A stretch of 6,554 nucleotides of DNA, taken from positions 1 through 6,554 of the forward strand of contig JAUIEG010000155.1 of the NCBI GenBank assembly GCA_030428745.1, in the 5' to 3' direction. Shown piece by piece: positions 1 to 5,028 of the stretch. The stretch is from Alphaproteobacteria bacterium (GTDB lineage: Bacteria > Pseudomonadota > Alphaproteobacteria > Caulobacterales > Parvularculaceae). Positions within the stretch are counted from its first letter, which is position 1, and each line of letters starts with the position of its first letter. Under the pieces are notes generated by a model. The model ran no database searches. It saw only the letters and a program-made list of their open reading frames with translations, and was not told the DNA's origin. Position numbers and translations under genes: made by a program.

Positions 1-1
1 C

Positions 2-913
2 CTTGACGCCGCCGGCGCCTCCTCGGCGCGGGCGCCCGTGGATGAGGACGACCCGATCCTCGCCCGCATTGACGGGCGCTATGTCCATCTTTCCGAAATT
101 GAGGCGTCCGCCCGGGCCGGCGGATTCCTGAGGCCCGACGAGGTCCTGACCCCGGGCAGCGCCTTTGAACGGGAGTTAGTGGAATCTTACGTTGAGCAGC
201 GTCTTCTTGCCCGGGCGGCGCTCGATGACGGGATGCAGCGCCGTCCCACCGTCGCCCGCAAGGTCAACGCCGCCCGCGATCGGGTGCTCGCCGCCGCCTA
301 TATGGACGCGCAACTGCGTGATGTGGTGACGCCCGAAGCGGTGGAGCGGCTTTACCGGTCGCAATCCGATGTGACGCGCCTCGGGGATGAGGTGCGCGCG
401 CGTCATATTCTGGTCGCGACGGGCGAGGAGGCGGAGGAGATTGTCGCTCTGCTGGAAGGCGGCGCCGATTTCTCTGCGCTTGCAAAAGAACGCTCCCTCG
501 ATCGCGCGACCGCGCCGCTGGGCGGCGAAGTGGGCTGGTTCACGAAAGGCATGATGACCCGTGTCTTTGCGAACGCCGCCTTTTCCGCAACGCCTGGGGA
601 GCTTGCTGCGCCCTTTGAGACCGAGTTCGGCTGGCACATCCTCGAAGTCATCGACAGACGGCCGACAAGCGCTGTGCCGTTTTCCCGCGTGCGTGCGCCA
701 ATTGAGAACTTCCTCCGTAAAAGGACGATCGAATCCTCCCTGCGTGAACTGGAGGAAGAAAGCCAGGTCGTCTATTTCCGTCCGGAAGCGGAGGATGAAA
801 CGTCAAGCGCCGAGCCGCCGGACCTTTCCGATCCGCCGCTCGACGATCCCGGTTTTACGATTCCCGATGAAGAGACCGCGGAAGCGGAGACTGTTGAAGA
901 GACACGACCGTAA
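2..913 (+). CDS. Parvulin-type peptidyl-prolyl cis-trans isomerase (PpiC/SurA-like), 5' end outside the window
   Basis: The reading frame is open from base 2 with no stop before the left edge, so the true start and any signal peptide probably lie upstream. The first internal start is a GTG at 38; residues are counted from it (291 aa). Residues about 1-118 form a charged, mostly helical segment with a SurA/PrsA-like N-terminal look (VEQRLLARAA at 52-61). Residues about 119-208 are a rotamase (PPIC) domain, with the two family histidines in ARHIL (H123) and GWHIL (H200) and the typical core LGGEVGWF. The C-terminal tail, about 245-291, is rich in Asp, Glu and Pro and probably disordered. Known family role: cis/trans isomerisation of prolyl bonds, usually periplasmic or membrane-anchored folding of exported proteins. 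Localisation here is inferred because the N-terminus is missing. The TAA stop is followed by a 99-base gap before mutT. The family call is firm; the exact paralogue (SurA, PrsA, PpiD) is open. Confidence 0.9.
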   Translation, partial: LDAAGASSARAPVDEDDPILARIDGRYVHLSEIEASARAGGFLRPDEVLTPGSAFERELVESYVEQRLLARAALDDGMQRRPTVARKVNAARDRVLAAAYMDAQLRDVVTPEAVERLYRSQSDVTRLGDEVRARHILVATGEEAEEIVALLEGGADFSALAKERSLDRATAPLGGEVGWFTKGMMTRVFANAAFSATPGELAAPFETEFGWHILEVIDRRPTSAVPFSRVRAPIENFLRKRTIESSLRELEEESQVVYFRPEAEDETSSAEPPDLSDPPLDDPGFTIPDEETAEAETVEETRP

Positions 914-920
914 ACGCGCT

Positions 921-954
921 TTAACCACCTTAGGGGCGCCGGGATGTTTATAAT
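921..954 (+). promoter_or_regulatory. Candidate sigma70-type promoter for mutT-pilin, -10 box at 949-954
   Basis: A perfect TATAAT lies at 949-954 inside an AT-rich patch (tttataatttta), in the 99-base gap between the isomerase gene and mutT. This patch stands out in GC-rich surroundings. The -35 is poor: at 17-base spacing the hexamer is CACCTT (926-931), while the better-looking TTAACC (921-926) is 22 bases from the -10. Transcription would begin near 961, about 50 bases before the mutT ATG. The -10 match is seen directly; promoter activity is inferred. Confidence 0.45.
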
Positions 955-1012
955 TTTAGCGGTCCGGCCAGCTTTCTGTTAAATCCCGTCACGTAGAAAT
1001 TAAGGCGAGAAT

Positions 1013-1414
1013 ATGGCGAAGCTTTTGCTCGTGGCGGCTTGCGCGCTCATTGACCGGGATGGAAGGGTTTTGATGGCGCGCCGGCCCGAAGGAAAGGACC
1101 ATGCGGGACTATGGGAATTTCCGGGCGGCAAACTCGCAGAAGGCGAGACGCCGGAAGCGGCATTGGTGCGTGAGTTAAAGGAAGAGCTCGCCATAGATAC
1201 AGAGGCGTCCTGCCTGGCGCCGGCGGCCTTCGCGTCCGAGGTTTTAGGGGAATTTCACCTTTTGATGCCCCTATATGTCTGTCGGAAGTGGAAGGGGACG
1301 CCGACGCCGCTTGAAGGGCAGGAGCTTCGCTGGGTGAGGCCCGAAGGGTTGACCCGAATGGAGATGCCGCCGGCGGATCGTCCTCTGGCGGCGCAACTAA
1401 GGGACTTGTTGTGA
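1013..1414 (+). CDS. mutT: MutT-type Nudix hydrolase (8-oxo-dGTP diphosphatase)
   Basis: This is a 133-aa protein, close to the usual 130-140 aa of MutT. It would hydrolyse 8-oxo-dGTP to the monophosphate in the cytoplasm and so prevent A:T to C:G transversions. The Nudix box runs from G39 to I61: G39, E45, then R53-E54-L55-K56-E57-E58, matching GX5EX7REUXEEXGU except that the last glycine is Ala60. The preceding GLWEFPGGK (32-40) and the ARRPEGK segment (22-28) are typical of MutT proper rather than of other Nudix families. The C-terminal ELRWVRPEGL (104-113) also fits. The ATG start is supported by a purine-rich AAGGCGAG at 1002-1009, at good spacing. The TGA stop shares one base with the downstream pilin ATG, so the two genes are probably coupled. 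Codon use includes several TTA/CTA leucines that are scarce in the neighbouring genes. The MutT call is strong; substrate specificity is inferred from family. Confidence 0.9.
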   Translation: MAKLLLVAACALIDRDGRVLMARRPEGKDHAGLWEFPGGKLAEGETPEAALVRELKEELAIDTEASCLAPAAFASEVLGEFHLLMPLYVCRKWKGTPTPLEGQELRWVRPEGLTRMEMPPADRPLAAQLRDLL

Positions 1415-1632
1415 TGGCGCAATTCTGGAATTTCGAGGCTACGCCATTGCGGGGCGCCCGCCGGCGGCTGAAAGCCTTTGGCGATTGTGAGTCCGGTGCG
1501 ACAGCAATCGAATATGGACTCATCGTGGCCCTCATTTTTCTCGGCATCGTGTCCGCGATCCGCTCCTACTCATCGTCGGCGAGCGGCGTTTATGACGATA
1601 TCGGCACGGCTATGGATGATGCGGGCAGCTGA
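1414..1632 (+). CDS. Flp/Fap-type pilin subunit (class IVb prepilin)
   Basis: This is a 72-aa protein from the ATG at 1414, which overlaps the mutT stop as TGATG. A GTG at 1411 is in frame and would add one residue. It has the layout of a Flp prepilin. A basic leader of 28 residues (RGARRRLKAF at 14-22) is followed by the signature SGATAIEYG (27-35), in which a TadV-type peptidase would cut after G28 so that Glu comes at position +5 and Tyr at +6 of the mature protein. Next comes one hydrophobic helix (about 35-49, GLIVALIFLGIVSAI) and a short polar tail. The mature pilin would be about 44 aa. Known role: the subunit of thin bundle-forming adhesion pili assembled by the Tad machinery. No tad genes (ATPase, platform, secretin, TadV) lie in this window, so the pilin is isolated here. 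Its expression seems tied to mutT. The family call is firm; whether it forms pili is unknown. Confidence 0.88.
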   Translation: MAQFWNFEATPLRGARRRLKAFGDCESGATAIEYGLIVALIFLGIVSAIRSYSSSASGVYDDIGTAMDDAGS

Positions 1633-1645
1633 TTGAGCTGACGCC

Positions 1646-2494
1646 TCAGGATGCGCCTTTAATGGCGTCCTTCAACGATATCTGGGCCGACCCCGGCTTG
1701 AGCGGTTTTTGCTGGCTCTCATGGGGCGCCCATCCGGTGAGATAGACGATTTCAAATCGCTCCGTTCCACCGGACTCTGCAAACAGGGCGAGAGCCCGCA
1801 TAATGACGTCGCGGCGCAAGGGCGCCGCTTTTGTTTTCAGCGCGCGCGTCTCTCCCATACCGCGCAGGTCTTTGAGAAGTTTCAGAGGTTCGTCATACGT
1901 CACGCTGACCTTGTCGATATCCGCGACCGGCAGCGCGAAACCGGCCCGTTGCAAGGCGGCGCCGTAATCCTTGACGCCTGCAAAGGGAGCAATCCGCGCC
2001 GAGGCGCCGCCGGTGATTTCCGCCTCCGCGGCGTAAAGCGCTGTGCGCAAAGCGCCAAGCGTTTCTTCACCGAAAACGGCGGCGATGAAAAGTCCGTCGG
2101 GTTTCAAGGCCATGCGCGCCTGGGCGAGGGCGCCGACAAGATCATTGGCGGCGTGAAGCGTCAGTATGCTGACAAACAGATCGAGGCTTTCCGGTTTGAA
2201 CGGCAAGGCCTCGGCGTCAGCGGCGAGACGCAGCCCGCTGGCCGGAAGCCGCTCCGGCGCGAGATCAAGACTGACAACATCATCGACTTTGCAGTCGGGC
2301 GTCAGCAGATCGGCGAACTCGCCGGCGCCGTCAAAGGCCGCGAGAGGGAAGCGCCGGGTCACGCTTTCAAGCCGGTCGATCACGTCTTCCATGGCGCGCC
2401 GGTGGAGAAAATCAAACGCCGCAAAGCCTTTCGCTGCGCGGGCGCGGCGGCGGGCGTAAAGCCTGCGGTCGAAAATCTGCGGCGGGGCGGTCAT
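1646..2494 (-). CDS. SAM-dependent methyltransferase-fold protein, NDUFAF5/BioC-like
   Basis: This is a 282-aa protein with a class I methyltransferase fold. The start IFDRRLYARRRARAAKGFAA (7-26) is characteristic of the alphaproteobacterial relatives of mitochondrial NDUFAF5, which hydroxylates an arginine of NDUFS7 during complex I assembly. Further shared stretches are NDLVGALAQARMALKPDG (117-134), FGEETLGALR (141-150), DLRGMGETRAL (209-219) and GWAPHESQQKPLKPGSAQ (254-271). The SAM-binding region is unusual. The glycine-rich loop is reduced to FDGAGE (54-59), and the family's LHWVNDLP reads LHAANDLV (113-120). An acidic residue that could hold the SAM ribose is present at D77. The gene is convergent with the pilin gene (13 bases between stops) and divergent from comF. 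It is not next to biotin genes, so a BioC role is unlikely. The family call is good; the reaction and substrate are unknown. Confidence 0.82.
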   Translation of the reverse strand: MTAPPQIFDRRLYARRRARAAKGFAAFDFLHRRAMEDVIDRLESVTRRFPLAAFDGAGEFADLLTPDCKVDDVVSLDLAPERLPASGLRLAADAEALPFKPESLDLFVSILTLHAANDLVGALAQARMALKPDGLFIAAVFGEETLGALRTALYAAEAEITGGASARIAPFAGVKDYGAALQRAGFALPVADIDKVSVTYDEPLKLLKDLRGMGETRALKTKAAPLRRDVIMRALALFAESGGTERFEIVYLTGWAPHESQQKPLKPGSAQISLKDAIKGAS

Positions 2495-2539
2495 AAGGCT
2501 CGCTGGTTCTCTTCTCGCCGGGGCGTTAGTCTATCGCGC
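2495..2539. promoter_or_regulatory. Short divergent intergenic region between the methyltransferase gene and comF
   Basis: Only 45 bases separate the two divergent start codons, so the promoters of the methyltransferase gene and comF must overlap each other or extend into the coding regions. I see no clear -10/-35 pair on either strand. A weak TAGACT on the minus strand is the nearest to a -10 box. No strong ribosome-binding site precedes the comF GTG. The regulatory role is inferred from gene orientation alone. Confidence 0.35.
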
Positions 2540-3316
2540 GTGAAACCGCAAATCCTCACTCGGCTCGGGGCCTGGAGCAAAGGCGCGGCGCAAAGGGCGC
2601 TCGATCTCGCCATGCCGCCCCATTGTCCGGTTACGCGCGAGGAAATCGCCTCGTCCGAGGCGCTGGGGCCGCGCGCCTGGGGCGCGGCGCATTTCATCGA
2701 GGCGCCATATTGCACCCGTTGCGGCGTTCCCTTTGCGGCCGATTACGGCGCGGAGGTTGAATGTCCCGCCTGTATCGCGGAGCCGCCTGATTTCGCTCAT
2801 GCGCGGGCGGCGCTCGTCTATGACAACGCCTCGCACGGGCTGATTGTCGGGTTTAAGCACGGCGACCGGACGGAGCTCGCCGCGATGTTCGGACGGTGGA
2901 TGGCGCGGGCCGGAGAGGACCTGGCGGCCGGATCGTCGGTTCTTGTTCCGGTGCCGCTTCACCCCCGCCGCCTGCGCGAGCGCAGGTTCAATCAGTCGGC
3001 GCTCCTGGCGCAGGCTGTCGGCAGGGAGACAGGCGCGGGGCTTTGTCTTGACGGGCTTTTACGCCGCCGCGCGACGCCGCCACAGAAAGATCTGTCCGCA
3101 GAGGGACGAAAACGCAACGTTTCCGGCGCTTTCGGTGTTCGCGATGAGAAAGCGCGCGATCGATTTCGCGGCGCGCATGTGGTGCTTGTTGACGATGTGC
3201 TAACAACCGGCGCAACCTTGTCAGCGGCGGCGCGCGCGCTCAAACGGGCGGGGGCTTCACAAGTTGATGCGCTGGTGCTGGCGCGCGTTGTCAAAGGCGG
3301 GATCGGGGCCATATAG
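2540..3316 (+). CDS. comF: ComF family protein (phosphoribosyltransferase-like)
   Basis: This is a 258-aa protein from the GTG at 2540, close to the usual ComF length. The frame stays open far upstream, but that part is only antisense to the methyltransferase gene. The next in-frame ATG (2612) would cut into the family's N-terminal region (LDLAMPPHCP). A zinc-ribbon half is present, with C58-x2-C61 and C75-x2-C78. The ComF core follows: YDNASHGLIVGFKHGDRTEL (94-113), VPVPLHPRRLRERRFNQS (136-153), and the Q182 to F198 block ending NVSGAF. The PRPP-binding-type signature is VVLVDDVLTTGAT (214-226). In Gram-positives and Haemophilus, ComF is linked to DNA uptake; in most alphaproteobacteria it is found without competence evidence and its reaction is unproven. 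The N-terminal ribbon has lost its usual cysteines (see findings). It lies 47 bases upstream of grxC and may head that operon. Confidence 0.88.
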   Translation: MKPQILTRLGAWSKGAAQRALDLAMPPHCPVTREEIASSEALGPRAWGAAHFIEAPYCTRCGVPFAADYGAEVECPACIAEPPDFAHARAALVYDNASHGLIVGFKHGDRTELAAMFGRWMARAGEDLAAGSSVLVPVPLHPRRLRERRFNQSALLAQAVGRETGAGLCLDGLLRRRATPPQKDLSAEGRKRNVSGAFGVRDEKARDRFRGAHVVLVDDVLTTGATLSAAARALKRAGASQVDALVLARVVKGGIGAI

Positions 3317-3363
3317 CGCCTTGTTGCTGTAACCGGACGTGAAAGAGGAATTGCGGAGCTGAG

Positions 3364-3621
3364 ATGAAAGAAGTCGTTGTCTATACGAAACCCCTTTGCC
3401 CTTATTGTTTTCGGGCGCTGTCGCTGCTCGACAAGAAGGGCGTGAAGGCCAAGGAAATTTCCGCCGCTTACGACCCCGATCTGCGCAAGGAGATGCTGGC
3501 GAAATCGAATGGCAAAACGACTTATCCTCAGATCTTTATCGGTGAGACCCATGTGGGCGGCTATGACGATCTCGCCGCGCTTGAGCGCGACGGCAAGCTG
3601 GATCCCTTGTTGAATGGCTGA
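3364..3621 (+). CDS. grxC: Glutaredoxin 3 (dithiol, CPYC)
   Basis: This is an 85-aa protein, the normal length for bacterial glutaredoxin 3. It would reduce protein disulfides and glutathione mixed disulfides in the cytoplasm using glutathione. The active site CPYC is at 12-15. The cis-proline loop is TTYPQIFI (52-59, P55), and the glutathione-contacting GGYDDL is at 65-70. GGAG at 3355-3358 sits 5 bases before the ATG and supports this start. The last 8 bases overlap the start of the next gene, which predicts translational coupling with the amidase. The dithiol CPYC site argues against the monothiol CGFS iron-sulfur class (GrxD). Confidence 0.95.
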   Translation: MKEVVVYTKPLCPYCFRALSLLDKKGVKAKEISAAYDPDLRKEMLAKSNGKTTYPQIFIGETHVGGYDDLAALERDGKLDPLLNG

Positions 3622-4459
3622 GCGCGCGCCATTCCTCGCGGCCTGCGTTCAGATGCGCTCAGGCCTCGACCGGGCGAAGAACGCCGCCGACGCCTGCGAG
3701 CTGATCGCCGAGGCGGCGGGCGAGGGCGCGACATTTATCGCCACGCCTGAGATGACCAATGTGGTCGACCGCAAAGCCTCACGGCTTTTTGAAAGCCTGC
3801 CTGAAGAGGATGGTCTCACCGAAATCGGGACATTTTCCGAAGCCGCGAAGCGCCACGGGGTCTGGCTCCTGATCGGGTCCATGGCGGTGAAACTGGAGGA
3901 GCGGCGGGCCGCCAATCGCGCGTTCCTGTTCGCCCCGGACGGAACCATCGCTGCGCGTTACGACAAGCTCCATATGTTCGACGTGGATCTGCCCAATGGC
4001 GAAAGCTGGAAAGAATCCAAGGTCTACCGGCCCGGCGAGGAGGCTGTAGAGGTCGAGACGCCGCTTGCGAAAATTGGCCTAACCATATGTTATGACGTGC
4101 GTTTTCCGCATTTATATCGGAAATTGGCGCAAGCCGGAGCTGACGTCCTCTGCGTGCCGGCGGCCTTCACCCGCCAGACTGGCGAGGCCCACTGGAAGAC
4201 GCTGCTCACCGCCAGGGCCATCGAAACCGGGTCCTTCGTGGTCGCTCCCGCCCAGGGCGGGACCCATGAGGACGGGCGCGAGACCTATGGCCATTCCCTG
4301 ATTATCGGCCCCTGGGGCGAGGTTCTCGCAGAAGCGTCCGGAGACGAGCCGGGCATCGTTTTTGCAGAAATCGATCCCTCCGCCGTCCAGGAAGCCCGCC
4401 AGCGCATCCCCAATCTCGCCCTTGAACAATCCTTCAAATTGGCCATTTTAGATCTATGA
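3614..4459 (+). CDS. Carbon-nitrogen hydrolase, Nit1/Nit2-type (probable deaminated-glutathione amidase)
   Basis: This is a 281-aa nitrilase-superfamily enzyme. The catalytic Glu-Lys-Cys triad is visible: E46 in ATPEMTN, K118 in RYDKLHMFDVDLP and C159 in GLTICYDVRFP. The block AFTRQTGEAHWKTLLTARAI (184-203) is typical of the Nit branch, whose Nit1 members hydrolyse deaminated glutathione, formed when transaminases act on glutathione, to 2-oxoglutarate and cysteinylglycine. Substrate assignment is by family resemblance and by its position next to grxC; an omega-amidase (Nit2-type) role is the main alternative. The ATG lies inside the end of grxC (8-base overlap), and the TGA overlaps the next ATG as ATGA, so it is the middle gene of a coupled trio. 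No signal peptide is seen; a cytoplasmic enzyme is expected. Confidence 0.92.
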   Translation: MAERAPFLAACVQMRSGLDRAKNAADACELIAEAAGEGATFIATPEMTNVVDRKASRLFESLPEEDGLTEIGTFSEAAKRHGVWLLIGSMAVKLEERRAANRAFLFAPDGTIAARYDKLHMFDVDLPNGESWKESKVYRPGEEAVEVETPLAKIGLTICYDVRFPHLYRKLAQAGADVLCVPAAFTRQTGEAHWKTLLTARAIETGSFVVAPAQGGTHEDGRETYGHSLIIGPWGEVLAEASGDEPGIVFAEIDPSAVQEARQRIPNLALEQSFKLAILDL

Positions 4460-4914
4460 TTAAGTACCGTTTGATTTGCGACGCCGACCACGAATTCGAA
4501 GGCTGGTTTCGCGACAGCGCCGATTACGATGTTCAGTCTGAAAAAGGCCTGATCGACTGTCCTTCCTGCGGTTCCGACGAGGTCCGCAAGGCGGTGATGG
4601 CGCCGGCTGTCGCCCGCCGTGAAGGCTCCCGGACCGAACGGCTCGCCGCAATCCATAAGGATCTGGCCAGCGCCGTCGCCCGGGCCCGCGACTATGTCGA
4701 AAAGAATTTCGATTATGTCGGTGAGAAATTTCCCGAGGAGGCCCGCAAAATCCATTACGGCGAAACCGAAGAGCGCAGCATCTATGGCGAAGCTTCCGGC
4801 AAGGAAGTCAAAGAGCTGATTGACGAGGGCGTTCAAATTTCTCCCTTGCCCGGCGCCAAACCGGATGAGGCTGACGCTCCCAAAACTCCGGCGGCTTCGA
4901 AAAAGCTCAACTGA
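4456..4914 (+). CDS. DUF1178 family protein, small zinc-ribbon-like protein
   Basis: This is a 152-aa protein starting in an ATGA overlap with the amidase stop. It matches the DUF1178 family as I know it. The start IKYRLICDADHEFEGWF (2-18) supplies C8 and H12, and CPSC (C35, C38) completes a likely zinc site. A helical middle follows, then IHYGETEERSIYGEA (99-113) and LIDEGVQISPLP (121-132). The tail (133-152) is Pro/Ala/Lys-rich and probably disordered. No function is established for the family. Tight coupling to grxC and the Nit amidase suggests a shared role in thiol or metabolite housekeeping, but that is inference. It looks intact, with no signal peptide or membrane segment. Confidence 0.9.
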   Translation: MIKYRLICDADHEFEGWFRDSADYDVQSEKGLIDCPSCGSDEVRKAVMAPAVARREGSRTERLAAIHKDLASAVARARDYVEKNFDYVGEKFPEEARKIHYGETEERSIYGEASGKEVKELIDEGVQISPLPGAKPDEADAPKTPAASKKLN

Positions 4915-4925
4915 TTTAAGTGATC

Positions 4926-4970
4926 GCGCCGGTGTAGCGAAAAACCGGCTTCCACTTTTTCGCCCGGCGC
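4926..4970. repeat. Imperfect palindromic intergenic element (alphaproteobacterial repeat-like)
   Basis: The outer arms GCGCCGG (4926-4932) and CCGGCGC (4964-4970) and the inner arms GCGAAAAA (4937-4944) and TTTTTCGC (4956-4963) are perfect complements. Together they make a 15-bp stem with a TGTA bulge on the left and an 11-base loop at 4945-4955. It begins 11 bases after the DUF1178 stop. The core (AAAAACCGGCTTCCACTTTT, 4940-4959) closely resembles, from memory, a dispersed palindromic repeat seen between genes in many alphaproteobacteria. Only one copy occurs in this window, so the repeat nature rests on that recollection. A role in transcript end protection or termination is possible. Confidence 0.6.
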
Positions 4971-4978
4971 TCCGGGCG
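4961..4978. other. GC-rich hairpin competing with the upstream palindrome
   Basis: CGCCCGG (4961-4967) and CCGGGCG (4972-4978) pair perfectly around the 4-base loop CGCT. The left arm uses bases that also form the right side of the 4926-4970 palindrome, so the two structures exclude each other in RNA. No T-run follows directly, so alone it is not a standard intrinsic terminator. Confidence 0.45.
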
Positions 4979-4988
4979 CCGCACTTCG

Positions 4989-5006
4989 CCCGCTGGCGCG
5001 GGTTTT
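4989..5006 (+). terminator. Weak intrinsic-terminator-like hairpin after the DUF1178 gene
   Basis: CCCGC (4989-4993) and GCGGG (4998-5002) form a 5-bp GC stem with the loop TGGC, followed at once by TTTT (5003-5006). It sits 75 bases after the DUF1178 stop and 23 bases before the phospholipase start, where an operon end would be expected. The stem and T-run are both short, so efficiency is doubtful. Confidence 0.35.
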
Positions 5007-5028
5007 CAAAACAAGCTAGATCGCGCGC

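Noticed and set aside
561..953. A 130-residue plus-strand frame overlapping the end of the isomerase gene.
   Set aside because: It is an out-of-frame shadow of the parvulin coding region, with a basic, low-complexity translation.
1127..1195. Ala60 in place of the final Gly of the MutT Nudix box as a sign of inactivation.
   Set aside because: All metal-binding glutamates and the catalytic REx2EE core are intact, and a small residue at this position is a mild change, so loss of function is not supported.
1638..1672. Possible bidirectional terminator between the pilin and methyltransferase genes.
   Set aside because: Only short or bulged stems are found (CTGA/TCAG at 1638-1649; GGA-CGCC with GGCGTCC at about 1649-1671), and the second lies inside the methyltransferase coding sequence with no T-run.
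1709..2539. Upstream extension of the comF frame, which would give a 535-residue protein.
   Set aside because: The extension is exactly antisense to the methyltransferase gene and has no domain; ComF family similarity begins near the GTG at 2540.
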